From Bartonella doshiae NCTC 12862 = ATCC 700133 (lineage in GTDB: Bacteria; Pseudomonadota; Alphaproteobacteria; Rhizobiales; Rhizobiaceae), in NCBI RefSeq assembly GCF_000278155.1, contig NZ_JH725097.1, positions 1 through 64,000 of the forward strand: a stretch of DNA of 64,000 nucleotides. The letters run 5' to 3'. Position numbers and translations under genes: made by a program. The notes beneath the pieces are model-generated. The model ran no database searches and was not told where the DNA came from. It saw only the letters and a list, made by a program, of their open reading frames with translations. Of this stretch, positions 8,132-15,803 are shown piece by piece (positions within the stretch are counted from its first letter, which is position 1; each line of letters begins with the position of its first letter).

Positions 8132-8425
8132 TTAAAGATGCCCTACTTGCTCTAAAGGTGAAATATGTGGGATTGGGCTGTTATGCCGAGCTTGCCACAA
8201 ATCATGTTTTTGTTGCAATTTAAGCCAGAATTCCGCATCATTTAAACCCGCTTTTTCTAACCGTAAAGCTAAATTAATGCTAATCGCCGCATGGCAGTTT
8301 AAGACGCGGGATAAAGTTAAACGTGCAACGCCAAGACGATTTGCAGCTTCTGTTACTGTTAACCCTAATTCATCAAGCAATTCTTCTTTCAAAATGCCGC
8401 CAGGGTGTGGAGGATTGTACATCAT
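8132..8425 (-). CDS. higA: HigA-type antitoxin
   Basis: A 97-residue HTH antitoxin. The N-terminus NPPHPGGILKEELL and helix-turn-helix LTVTEAANRLGVARLTLSRVLN are characteristic of HigA/VapI. It binds the toxin and represses the operon. It follows the toxin gene on the same strand (16-base gap); toxin-first order is the HigBA hallmark. Confidence 0.9.
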   Translation of the reverse strand: MMYNPPHPGGILKEELLDELGLTVTEAANRLGVARLTLSRVLNCHAAISINLALRLEKAGLNDAEFWLKLQQKHDLWQARHNSPIPHISPLEQVGHL

Positions 8426-8441
8426 AATAACACCTCAAAAC

Positions 8442-8723
8442 TCAATGGTAATCTTGATAATCAACCAGTTCAACGTCTGTCCCAATGAAACGAAAAGTAA
8501 CACGCCAATTTGCATTAACACGCATTGACCAGTAACCTTTTAAATCGCCTGTAAGCGCATGTAGACGATACGATTTAAGAGTAACTTGTTCAGGCGCGGA
8601 TATTGTATCTAAAATTACTAAAATGTTTGCTAATTTTTTAGCATGCGCGGGTTGTATGCCTTTGCAGACTCCTCTTTCAAAGAATAATTTCAACCCTTTA
8701 TGCTTAAAACTAACGATTGCCAT
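8442..8723 (-). CDS. higB: HigB-type RelE-superfamily mRNA interferase toxin
   Basis: 93 residues of the HigB/RelE fold: IVSFKHKGLKLFFERG at the start, LKSYRLHALTGDLKGYWSMRVNANWRVTFRF in the middle and a VELVDYQDYH end, which is the classic HigB signature with the tyrosine/histidine C-terminus. HigB cleaves mRNA on the ribosome. It lies opposite to the flanking early phage genes, as for an inserted TA module. Confidence 0.9.
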   Translation of the reverse strand: MAIVSFKHKGLKLFFERGVCKGIQPAHAKKLANILVILDTISAPEQVTLKSYRLHALTGDLKGYWSMRVNANWRVTFRFIGTDVELVDYQDYH

Positions 8724-8911
8724 ATATACCCTCTTGATACTTGATACTATACACCATGCATTTATGTCAATCGATATTTATCAAAGAGCGCTTTAAGACA
8801 TAATTTTATATGTTAAAAAACAATAATATCATTTTGAAATAATTGAAAAAATATGCAAATCATGCTAAGATTTTCTATGTATTAAAATACAAATTTAAGG
8901 TAAGAAAAAAC

Positions 8912-9358
8912 ATGCTAAATAAAGTGATGTTAATCGGACGCCTTGGTGCTGATCCCGAAAGCAAAACAATGACTTCTGGAGCTGAGGTGGTCAATTTTCG
9001 TATGGCAACTTCTGAGAGCTATACAGATAAAAATACCCATCAAAAAGTAGAGAAAACAGAATGGCATTCCATTGTGGTTTTTAATCCACATTTGGCAAAA
9101 ATTGCACTTCAGTATCTCAACAAAGGTTCAAAAGTTTATGTAGAAGGCAAATTACAGACACGCAAATGGCAAGATAAAAATGGCGGTGAACATTATACAA
9201 CAGAGATTGTCTTACCACAATTTAAAGGCGAATTATATTTGCTTGATAGCAAGAAAGAGCAATCTGCATCCTCTTCACCTATCACTGCTCAAAGTTATGC
9301 TGTTGCTTCAGGTGCTGCTGATCGTAGTGCATCTCTTAATGACAGCATACCATTTTGA
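8912..9358 (+). CDS. ssb: Single-stranded DNA-binding protein
   Basis: 148 residues: an OB-fold core with [16 protein letters not shown] and [29 protein letters not shown], a short serine/alanine linker, and the acidic tip SLNDSIPF that normally recruits replication and repair partners. The start at 8912 fits the family; the open frame further upstream has no support. The 3' end is involved in a tail duplication and a large perfect hairpin (9328-9438). Confidence 0.9.
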   Translation: MLNKVMLIGRLGADPESKTMTSGAEVVNFRMATSESYTDKNTHQKVEKTEWHSIVVFNPHLAKIALQYLNKGSKVYVEGKLQTRKWQDKNGGEHYTTEIVLPQFKGELYLLDSKKEQSASSSPITAQSYAVASGAADRSASLNDSIPF

Positions 9359-9390
9359 TTGATAACGGTATGCTGTCATTAAGAGATGCA
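9328..9390 (+). repeat. Perfect 24-bp inverted repeat across the ssb stop codon
   Basis: 9328-9351 and 9367-9390 are exact reverse complements with a 15-base loop that contains the ssb TGA stop. In RNA this would be a very stable hairpin, possibly a terminator or a 3'-end block. The downstream arm is an inverted copy of the ssb tail coding sequence. Confidence 0.8.
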
Positions 9391-9484
9391 TCCTCTTCAC
9401 CTATCACTGCTCAAAGTTATGCTGTTGCTTCAGGTGCTAAAGATTATAGCGCACTCATTAACAATGATAGCATACCATTCTGAT
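9388..9484 (+). repeat. Duplicated ssb 3' end (second C-terminal tail)
   Basis: 9388-9438 is identical to ssb 9266-9316 over 51 bases. The sequence continues as a diverged tail that again encodes a serine/alanine linker and an NDSIPF tip before a stop. It has no start of its own, so it looks like a spare C-terminal cassette. It is separated from ssb by the inverted-repeat arm. Confidence 0.75.
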
Positions 9485-9494
9485 TGAAAAAAAT

Positions 9495-10037
9495 ATGACA
9501 AAAAGAAAAAAACGTGCAAAACGTGGTCGTCCACGGATTAACGGATGTATCAGAGAACCAAATGGACGCATCTCACGAGCAAAAACACCGCATGAACGCA
9601 TGGATAAATTGGCAATTGAAATGCGTGCTAAGCGCTTTGGTTTGACCATAGAAGAGGCTAAAAATCCGCTTTCCGGCACCTATATCGGGCGGCTTTATTT
9701 GCAAGGCGAACTCAATCAAGACCAATATGATGCTGCACAAAAATATCTTGAAGTGAGAAACAATTATCTATGTGCAAAAGCCTTGCCTAGTGCTATTTAT
9801 GATGAAATGCCTAAAACTTCTGATAACGGAGCAAGAGAGAAATGGGTACAGATAGCAACAGAACATCTTGTAGCTGTAAAAGGTGTTGTTCAAGAAGCGC
9901 AGTGTTTACACCGTCAATATAACCTTCATGCCGCATTACAGTATCTTGTTATAGAAGATCAATCACTACCACATCTTGTGCTTTCATTGCGTATTGTTCT
10001 TAATGTGCTTTATAAGCATTTTACGCAAAACCGGTAG
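9495..10037 (+). CDS. Hypothetical basic phage protein
   Basis: 180 residues with a very basic N-terminus (TKRKKRAKRGRPRING). The central helical part contains IGRLYLQGELNQDQYDAAQKYLEVRNNY, a pattern common in late regulators or small-terminase-like proteins of alphaproteobacterial phages. I cannot assign it firmly. It ends 3 bases before the convergent hicB stop. Confidence 0.55.
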   Translation: MTKRKKRAKRGRPRINGCIREPNGRISRAKTPHERMDKLAIEMRAKRFGLTIEEAKNPLSGTYIGRLYLQGELNQDQYDAAQKYLEVRNNYLCAKALPSAIYDEMPKTSDNGAREKWVQIATEHLVAVKGVVQEAQCLHRQYNLHAALQYLVIEDQSLPHLVLSLRIVLNVLYKHFTQNR

Positions 10038-10040
10038 TTT

Positions 10041-10463
10041 TCAAGCGGCATCTTGGATATTAATGGCAACCTCTTTTCCAAGAGCAATGAGAGTGGACTC
10101 TAAAGTATCTAATTTGCTTGAGTGGTTTAAATCCAACAATCGGTCAATTTGTATTGGATGAAGTTTTAAAAGACGTACGAGATCAGCTTTGCGTAAGTTT
10201 TTTTCAATCATAGCGTTATGTATTGCAATTTTTAAAGTCACCAATGAAGATACTTCAACAAAAGGATAGGCAATATCACGATGTCCAAAGGGAATAGGTT
10301 CACGATCTTGAAAACGCTCCATAATAACTGTTAAAAGCGCGTTTTTAGCGTGTTCCAAAGCTTCTTTTTCGTCGTTACCGTAGGTAATAAATTCCTGAAA
10401 ATCTTTGGAGACAACAAGAAGAGTATCATTGTCATCTTTGATAAATTTAATTGCATATTTCAT
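10041..10463 (-). CDS. hicB: HicB-type antitoxin
   Basis: 140 residues: an N-terminal partial RNase H-like HicB fold (MKYAIKFIKDDNDTLLVVSKDF, EALEHAKNALLTVI) and a C-terminal helix-turn-helix for autoregulation (MIEKNLRKADLVRLLKLHPIQIDRLLDL). It neutralises the HicA encoded immediately upstream (20-base gap). Confidence 0.88.
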   Translation of the reverse strand: MKYAIKFIKDDNDTLLVVSKDFQEFITYGNDEKEALEHAKNALLTVIMERFQDREPIPFGHRDIAYPFVEVSSLVTLKIAIHNAMIEKNLRKADLVRLLKLHPIQIDRLLDLNHSSKLDTLESTLIALGKEVAINIQDAA

Positions 10464-10483
10464 TTACATCTCCATATTCAGGC

Positions 10484-10666
10484 TTATCTTAGGTCAAGAT
10501 CTTTAAGAATCTTCTGGACTAATCCTGTTCCTAATTCTTTTCGCGTACCATGCATAGGTAAAACAGATTTTTTAGAACCACGCTTTACAAGCAAATGACC
10601 ACCTTTCCCTGAGGTGAAAGTACAACCATGCTTTATAAGATATCTTTTCAATTCTTGGCTATTCAT
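10484..10666 (-). CDS. hicA: HicA-type mRNA interferase toxin
   Basis: 60 residues, the usual HicA size. It has the dsRBD-like fold with NSQELKRYLIKHGC and the catalytic histidine in GKGGHLLVKRG, then HGTRKELGTGLVQKILKDL. The start at 10666 is chosen because upstream residues do not match the family. HicA cleaves mRNA. Confidence 0.9.
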   Translation of the reverse strand: MNSQELKRYLIKHGCTFTSGKGGHLLVKRGSKKSVLPMHGTRKELGTGLVQKILKDLDLR

Positions 10667-10794
10667 TATAATAATATAACATCTAAAATGTTTCAATGCA
10701 ACATAAATGTTGTGCTAAAGAGAAATAAAGGACATCTTTTAAAAGACCACATTTTGATCAAAAAAATAAAAAACACAATATATTGATTTTTCTG

Positions 10795-10823
10795 TTGACA
10801 GTATGTGAAAAATCGTATTTAAT
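10795..10823 (+). promoter_or_regulatory. Sigma70 promoter upstream of the 10997 gene
   Basis: TTGACA (10795-10800), 17 bases, TTTAAT (10818-10823). It gives a leader of about 165 bases. That leader contains possible stems (AGCC...GGCT around 10910-10940) but no recognisable riboswitch. The rest of 10697-10996 shows no gene. Confidence 0.55.
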
Positions 10824-10996
10824 GACACCACTGCATTAGTCTTATTGCGTCTAAAATTCAAAAATATCCCCTAAAATTCAGTAAAATGTGAACTTGAAAC
10901 GTGGCTAGAAAGCCCTGTTTTCTGGGTAATTCCGGCTAATCTATTTTTCAAATAACAAAAATCATTAATGGACTAATTTATGACTCGAAAGGAGCA

Positions 10997-11320
10997 ATGA
11001 TGAAAGCTGTCATCACTAAACCAATGTGTGTGGTTGGAGACAATAAAAGCACTGTTCGCTTTGAACCATCAACATCCAATAATCCATTTGTTGAAGTTTC
11101 TAATCAGGTCTATGCACGTCTCAAGCGCGCCAATGCGGCAAAACCTTTTGTTGACGTTAAAACAACAGCAAAACCTGAAAAGGCAGTTGAACAGATTAAG
11201 CAGATAGAACAAGAAGTCGTACAAACATCATCTGAATCAGCAATAGAAGAAATTTCACTCGAACAGCCCAAAGCATCTAAAGTTTCTAAGTCATCAACAC
11301 CTACCCCAAAAAAGGCTTAG
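10997..11320 (+). CDS. Hypothetical phage protein
   Basis: 107 residues: a short ordered N-terminus (AVITKPMCVVGDNKSTVRF, FVEVSNQVYARLKRANAAKPFV) and a low-complexity tail rich in Ser, Glu and Lys. AGGAGCA is in front of the ATG. Only three bases separate its stop from the TTG of the tail-Z-like gene, so it is probably a small head-tail region gene. Not recognised. Confidence 0.5.
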   Translation: MMKAVITKPMCVVGDNKSTVRFEPSTSNNPFVEVSNQVYARLKRANAAKPFVDVKTTAKPEKAVEQIKQIEQEVVQTSSESAIEEISLEQPKASKVSKSSTPTPKKA

Positions 11321-11323
11321 AAG

Positions 11324-11908
11324 TTGAAGTTAATCATCCACCAAAAATGGTATCTTCAACAGGTGAAGGATACCTTCACCAATCTTCAAGCACCACGCCT
11401 TAATTGGGCTTTGCGTAATGCTGTAAACACCGCAGCAAAACAAGTCGAACGCTTTGCAGAAAAACAAATTGCCGATGTTACATCAGCCCAATCAAAGCGT
11501 GTCAAAAAAGGCGTTTATATTAAAGAAAAGGCTACAGCAAAGCTTCTCGAGACAGATATCATTGGTTCTGGAACACCTATACCTCTTAAATTTTTTCAAG
11601 CAAAAGAAACAAAACGCGGTGTAACTTACAAAATGTTTGGAAAAAAAGAAATCTTACCCCATGCTTTTATCAAAGGTGGGAGTTTTCCAAAGCGTGTTGA
11701 ATTAAAAAAGCTGAATGGGAATGTTTTTCAAAGAGCAGACGGAGATCAATTCCCTATTGCAAAACAAGAAGGACCCTCAATTGCTGGAGTGATGTCCAAG
11801 CCAGAAATTGCAAGTGCTATTATAAAAAAAGCCAATAAGAGATTAATTGCCAATATACAGTACCAACTTGCTCGTCAAGAATATGCCGCCAATAAGAAAG
11901 CTAAATAA
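11324..11908 (+). CDS. Minor tail protein Z-like
   Basis: 194 residues resembling lambda gpZ/minor-tail-Z proteins: ALRNAVNTAAKQVERFAEKQIAD, a basic middle and FPKRVELKKLNGNVFQRADGDQFPIAKQEGPSI. The only start is TTG at 11324, three bases after the previous stop. In related phages this gene lies between the FII-like and U-like genes. Here it is 13 kb away, while an antirepressor cassette occupies the expected place (25.1-27.2 kb). Confidence 0.6.
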   Translation: MKLIIHQKWYLQQVKDTFTNLQAPRLNWALRNAVNTAAKQVERFAEKQIADVTSAQSKRVKKGVYIKEKATAKLLETDIIGSGTPIPLKFFQAKETKRGVTYKMFGKKEILPHAFIKGGSFPKRVELKKLNGNVFQRADGDQFPIAKQEGPSIAGVMSKPEIASAIIKKANKRLIANIQYQLARQEYAANKKAK

Positions 11909-12325
11909 TGTTCTTAAGCTATGTCAACACACTACTCACTTTAATTGTAATTTTTAAAGCAAATTATCACTTATGCTTTGGTTCTTTCCATAAAAAATAC
12001 AATAAAATCAATGCAAAAGGTACTTCCCGGCGGGTTGGGTCTGTTGCGGGGCAGGACAGCGCAAACTATCGCTAGCGACAGAATTTTCAAATCGACTGTA
12101 CATTGTACACTTAACTCATTGATAAATAACAATTTCAATATGTACACTGTACAGTATGCGATTATTTTTTAGAAAAAGATTACATTGCCGCTTGACAATA
12201 TGGCGGCAATATGAATTTGAAGAGATAAATGATTTTATAAAAACACAAGATTTGCGGTCCTCAAAATTGGGGAGCGCAAAATCTGGAGCTGTTACAGCAA
12301 TTAATCATCAAGTCTCGCTCTAGAT

Positions 12326-12407
12326 AGCTTTCCCTGATTGAACGCAATGAAATAAAGACACCAAGGTCGTCACTATTTCATTGAGTGTGAAAAAAAATTA
12401 AGAAGCG
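12326..12407 (+). pseudogene. Antirepressor relic
   Basis: The bases encode LSLIERNE, then after a frame change RHQGRHYFIECEKKLR, which corresponds to the SMLERNEKGKEARQYFIECER segment of AntA domains elsewhere in the window. A TTGACAATATGGC sequence at about 12192, like the upstream promoters of the c4 units, precedes it. The rest of 11909-12692 carries no intact gene, so this is a decayed antirepressor cassette. Confidence 0.5.
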
Positions 12408-12692
12408 AATTTGTTAATTATGATAATGACGTACGCTTTGATTTACCAAACCATTGGAAATGGCATGAATCCTACTGAAAAAGCTTTATATCTTTTAGTT
12501 CCTATCCATGTTCGTCTTAATCTATTCCTCCAGAGTAAACGAAGAAAACAGGAAATATAAAGCCTTAATTGAAGAAGCAAAGCAGTTTTTAACAAGATCT
12601 ATAGTAAAAGCTGCTTAGTTTAAAACATGATCTTATCTTCTCCATTTTCAGCACAGAAAAGATGTTAATTTAAGTAATGAGATTAGAAAAAA

Positions 12693-13409
12693 ATGTTTAA
12701 ATTATTTATTACTATAATAATTGTTGTGTTTTCACAGCATGTCTTTGCCAATGACAATGATAATAATACAGTTTATCGAGCGGTTATGCAGTCTCCTAAA
12801 GAAGTAAAACGTGATGGCGGTTTCCTACCACGAGGGATGGATGGAACACGGCCTAATCAACCTCCACCAGATATAAGTTTATGGAATCATGTACATGGAA
12901 CTGCAACAGGAATGTCACGCTATAATTCTGGCTATGTATCTACAACAAGATACTACCCTATTGCAGCTAATTGGGTATATGATTACCTTAATCATGATGG
13001 TTATATTTATCATATCAGAGTTACCCCTAATTTCATTGATGTTAATGCATCGTTAGGGAGATTTTCTCCATATGAACATGAGCGAGAAGTCGCTGCATTG
13101 GGTGTAATTCACTGGGAACAAATTATTGGGTGGCAAAGATCGAGCGGGGGAGTTGTTGGTCCATTTGTTCGGAATCCAGATTACAGAGAGCAATTATATG
13201 CGGGCCTTACATCAGGAGGAGCTCAACCGCAGCTAGCCGCTTTCCCTGTTGAACATCAAGCTTGGAATCTAGTGCCATGGGTTACATATGCTCACTGCCA
13301 GTTAAGATCATCCTGTTCCCCCATAAAATCAGCACAGATTTTTGGAACGGAGTGGTTTTGGAAATCTTATTACACTATACTTGCAACACCATTTATTTAT
13401 CTTGATTAA
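12693..13409 (+). CDS. Cholera/heat-labile-toxin-like ADP-ribosyltransferase A subunit
   Basis: 238 residues with a Sec signal peptide (1-19, cleavage after VFA). The catalytic landmarks of the CT/LT A1 chain appear in order: VYRA with Arg29; GGFLPRGMDG; the GYVSTT strand (Ser83); SPYEHEREVAAL, where Glu130 and Glu132 match the E-x-E of cholera toxin; then IIGW and FPVEHQAWNLVPWVTYAHC. Two cysteines six residues apart replace the wider A1-A2 disulfide loop. A short A2-like tail follows. This family ADP-ribosylates host G-alpha proteins. A small secreted protein follows at 13732, as expected for an AB5 operon. The gene lies between phage modules as virulence cargo. Confidence 0.85.
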   Translation: MFKLFITIIIVVFSQHVFANDNDNNTVYRAVMQSPKEVKRDGGFLPRGMDGTRPNQPPPDISLWNHVHGTATGMSRYNSGYVSTTRYYPIAANWVYDYLNHDGYIYHIRVTPNFIDVNASLGRFSPYEHEREVAALGVIHWEQIIGWQRSSGGVVGPFVRNPDYREQLYAGLTSGGAQPQLAAFPVEHQAWNLVPWVTYAHCQLRSSCSPIKSAQIFGTEWFWKSYYTILATPFIYLD

Positions 13410-13731
13410 AATAAGATTACAAACATATCTACTTATACCGTAAATTATATATTTTATAATAACACATAAATAAAAAGAATAATCTTATTATTCATATTGT
13501 AAAGCCTCGTTCTTTAGGGCGTAAATATAAAAATAAATACTATAAACCATTGGATGTAGGACTTGCTGCCCATAGAACCGCCTATAAAGTGGATTACATA
13601 AGCAATCAGCAGTAGGAACTCACCGAAAAAAGCCAATCTACTTATATATTAAAGATCCCAAAAATCTTTATCCTTTAGGGTAAGGATGATATTAAATTCT
13701 ACTAATTTAAATTTTAAAGGAGAAAACAATT

Positions 13732-14031
13732 ATGAAAATTAAAGAAAAAATACTTCTACCCTTGATAATGATAATATCAATGATAAAACCCTCCATCGCT
13801 GGACCTTATGTAGAAGAGGGTCATATAGATTTGGTTACAATGAATATGAGTACATATTACTGTACTTTACGAATTAATGGACAGTTAGGGAATTGGTACT
13901 GTAATAACATTGCTGGAAAAGCCATGTTTGATTTGGCTAAAATAGCTCACATTCTGAATAAGCCAGCAAAAGTAACATTTATGAGCGGTTTTGTTGAATC
14001 GAAAGATATATTAGACATTACTCTAGAATAA
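13732..14031 (+). CDS. Small secreted protein, candidate AB5 B subunit
   Basis: 99 residues with a clear signal peptide (to about residue 23, PSIAG). The mature part of about 75 residues has two cysteines (YYCTL, NWYCN), a central helix (AMFDLAKIAHILNKPAKVTF) and flanking strands. This is the layout of OB-fold B subunits such as those of subtilase-type and ArtB-type toxins, although shorter. AAAGGAGAAAAC gives a strong ribosome-binding site. The 322 bases between A and B genes hold no intact gene. Its role as a receptor-binding pentamer is inferred from context and shape. Confidence 0.6.
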   Translation: MKIKEKILLPLIMIISMIKPSIAGPYVEEGHIDLVTMNMSTYYCTLRINGQLGNWYCNNIAGKAMFDLAKIAHILNKPAKVTFMSGFVESKDILDITLE

Positions 14032-14158
14032 CGTCAATATAAATTTTACGTGTACCGCTATCCCTGCAAATACTTTAGATATTATTTTCCTCTACGCTAT
14101 AGTAAAAAAATGAGTTTACAGGTAGAAACTATTTTTTCACAAACATAGTTTTTACTGC

Positions 14159-14224
14159 TTGACAATATGGCAATAATGTATCTATTGTTGAATCAGGTGC
14201 CTAAGAAACACCTTAAACACATAG
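14159..14224 (+). promoter_or_regulatory. Unit A: upstream promoter and target-mimic
   Basis: TTGACA (14159-14164) begins the conserved block. It is followed by CTAAGAAACAC (14201-14211) and CACATAG (14218-14224). These are the exact complements of the two antisense words in the adjacent RNA (14367-14377 and 14358-14364). Confidence 0.7.
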
Positions 14225-14268
14225 CGGATAGATTGCCGAAACAATCTTTTCACCGCCAATTAAAAACT

Positions 14269-14386
14269 TTGACTCGTTGTATGCTACAAGCATATAATGA
14301 TATTGTCGGGTGTGGTTATGCTATACAATACCCTTTTGGGAAAGGCGTAACGACGGGCTATGTGCCGTGTTTCTTAGCACCCGGCA
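14269..14386 (+). ncRNA. c4-like antisense RNA, unit A (orphan)
   Basis: Promoter TTGACT (14269-14274), 18 bases, TATAAT (14293-14298); the RNA would start near 14305. Stems: CGGGTG (14307-14312) with CACCCG (14378-14383); GTTATGC (14315-14321) with GCGTAAC (14345-14351); ACGG with CCGT around CTATGTG. The antisense words are CTATGTG (14358-14364) and GTGTTTCTTAG (14367-14377). Unlike units B and C, no antirepressor follows and the second target is missing, so A is an orphan or remnant. It could still act in trans. The fold and layout are those of phage P1/P7 c4 RNA, known to silence an antirepressor operon. Confidence 0.7.
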
Positions 14387-14433
14387 TTCAGAGATGAAAT
14401 TAGCAAAAATATCAAAAAATTATCAGAAGCTAC

Positions 14434-14497
14434 TTGACAATGTAGCGACAATATGAATAATCGAATCAGGTGCCTCAAAAACACCTTAAACCATAAG
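14434..14497 (+). promoter_or_regulatory. Unit B: upstream promoter and target-mimic
   Basis: TTGACA (14434-14439), then CTCAAAAACAC (14474-14484) and CCATAAG (14491-14497). The block repeats, in order and spacing, the ribosome-binding region of the antirepressor (14679-14699). It also complements both antisense words of RNA B. Confidence 0.75.
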
Positions 14498-14541
14498 CGG
14501 ATTGGTTACCGAAATAATCAGTCTTCTATACATTAAAGACT

Positions 14542-14674
14542 TTGACTCATTATATGCTACATGCGTATAATAATATCTGTCGGGTGTGGTTACGCTATAC
14601 AATACCCTTGCGGGGAAAGTGTAACGACGGACTTATGGCCGTGTTTTTGAGCACCCGGCACTCTTCTTAGAGTG
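14542..14674 (+). ncRNA. c4-like antisense RNA, unit B
   Basis: Promoter TTGACT (14542-14547), 18 bases, TATAAT (14566-14571). Stems: CGGGTG (14581-14586) with CACCCG (14652-14657); GTTACGC (14589-14595) with GTGTAAC (14619-14625), which covaries with units A and C; a last hairpin CACTC/GAGTG (14659-14674). Antisense words: CTTATGG (14632-14638) and GTGTTTTTGAG (14641-14651). They complement both the upstream mimic and the antirepressor leader. The expected role is repression of the ant gene at 14709, as for P1 c4. Confidence 0.8.
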
Positions 14675-14678
14675 TCAA

Positions 14679-14701
14679 TCAAAAACATCTAACCATAAGG
14701 A
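14679..14701 (+). promoter_or_regulatory. Antisense target over the antirepressor ribosome-binding site (unit B)
   Basis: TCAAAAACA (14679-14687) and CCATAAG (14693-14699) are complementary to RNA B. The second word overlaps the Shine-Dalgarno TAAGGA, 7 bases before the ATG at 14709, so pairing would block ribosome entry. Confidence 0.75.
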
Positions 14702-14708
14702 ATTCATT

Positions 14709-15464
14709 ATGAATACTCTTATAGAAATTAGAGAACAGGTTATTGATCAGGAAACTGTTCAAACTGTTAACGCTCGTGATTTGCATGCGTTTTTAGAAGT
14801 AGGTAAAGATTTCTCTACTTGGATTAAATATCGCATCAACAAATATAATTTATTAGAAAATCAGGATTATTTAGTTTTCACCAATTTTGGGGAAAACCTC
14901 CAAGGCGGTCGTCCCTCTAAAGATTATCATCTAACTTTAAGTGTAGCAAAAGAACTCTCTATGCTTGAGAATAATAAGAAAGGTAGAGAAGCTCGTTTAT
15001 ACTTTATCAAATGTGAACGGCTTTTAAAACAAGTAGCAACCCCACAGATAGCAACACCACAAGTTGACTACTCCAAGCCCGAAGCATTACTTGGTGTTTT
15101 GAATCACTTACAAAATCAAATCGAACAGAAAGATCATGTTATTGCAGAATTAGTACCAAAAGCAAAAGCTTTGGATGGTTTAAAGCGCTCTGATGGTTTG
15201 TTTGGCTTAATTGAAGCAGCAAAGATGTTAGAGGTAAGACCTAAGGATTTAACCAATTACTTGCGTAAACATGATTGGGTCTATCGACGTGCTCCAGGAG
15301 CGCCTCTGTTACCTTATCAGGATAAGATAAAGAAAGGATTCATGGATTGCCCTGCGATTACCATTCAAAGACCGGATGGAACAGAAAAGGTGCTGCCTTC
15401 AACAAAAATTACACCAAAAGGATTGGCATGTTTAAGAGAACAAATCCATGGAGGTGTACAATGA
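14709..15464 (+). CDS. Phage antirepressor, AntA plus KilAC domains
   Basis: 251 residues. The N-terminal AntA/AntB domain (about 15-115) has RDLHAFLEVGKDFSTWIKYRI and GRPSKDYHLTLSVAKELSMLENN. A short coiled linker follows. The KilAC C-terminal domain (about 150-251) starts at [19 protein letters not shown] and ends [11 protein letters not shown]. It should antagonise the prophage repressor. Expression is gated by c4-like RNA B. The KilAC half is nearly identical to that of the antirepressor at 25418, whose N-terminal domain is of a different family. Its TGA overlaps the next ATG (ATGA). Confidence 0.88.
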   Translation: MNTLIEIREQVIDQETVQTVNARDLHAFLEVGKDFSTWIKYRINKYNLLENQDYLVFTNFGENLQGGRPSKDYHLTLSVAKELSMLENNKKGREARLYFIKCERLLKQVATPQIATPQVDYSKPEALLGVLNHLQNQIEQKDHVIAELVPKAKALDGLKRSDGLFGLIEAAKMLEVRPKDLTNYLRKHDWVYRRAPGAPLLPYQDKIKKGFMDCPAITIQRPDGTEKVLPSTKITPKGLACLREQIHGGVQ

Positions 15465-15739
15465 AGGTAGATACCAATTTTTTATGCGATTTGTGGATGG
15501 CATTATCTCAATTTTCTAATCATCAAAGCGTTGGATATGGGGATTGTAATGCGCTGGTTCAGGTCATGGGCATGATAGAAAAAGTATTGATTTTAAAACT
15601 TCAAGATGAGTTGCCGAATGCACTCAAGATTCTAGCAATTCTTACAGATTTTGGATATTCAGAATTTCCTACAGTTATGGTGCCTTTATTGAAAGCTTAC
15701 GAACCAAATTTGGAGTCTCCCATTAAAAAGGTTGCTTAA
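15461..15739 (+). CDS. Small protein coupled to the antirepressor
   Basis: 92 residues, helical and leucine-rich, with no known family. The ATG overlaps the ant stop as ATGA, with CATGGAGGTG upstream, so translation is coupled. A close homologue occupies the same place in the second cassette (26152-26430). Conserved pairing with ant suggests a shared role, for example a partner or modulator of the antirepressor. Confidence 0.65.
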   Translation: MKVDTNFLCDLWMALSQFSNHQSVGYGDCNALVQVMGMIEKVLILKLQDELPNALKILAILTDFGYSEFPTVMVPLLKAYEPNLESPIKKVA

Positions 15740-15753
15740 CTTAAAAAACACAA

Positions 15754-15782
15754 CTCCCCTTCCCGTTCTCAAAAATGGGGAG
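15754..15782 (+). terminator. Hairpin closing antirepressor cassette B
   Basis: CTCCCC (15754-15759) and GGGGAG (15777-15782) form a hairpin, conserved in cassette C at 26446-26474. There is no long T tract, so termination efficiency is uncertain. Confidence 0.45.
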
Positions 15783-15803
15783 GTGGTTAAGAAGGCAATA
15801 AAA

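Noticed and set aside
11978..12172. 64-residue open frame
   Set aside because: No ribosome-binding site, no protein-like composition, and it lies in a region of decayed phage sequence.
14167..14397. A 76-residue open frame over c4 unit A
   Set aside because: It coincides with the conserved promoters and stems of the RNA unit. The same frame is not kept in units B and C, so it is an accidental open frame.
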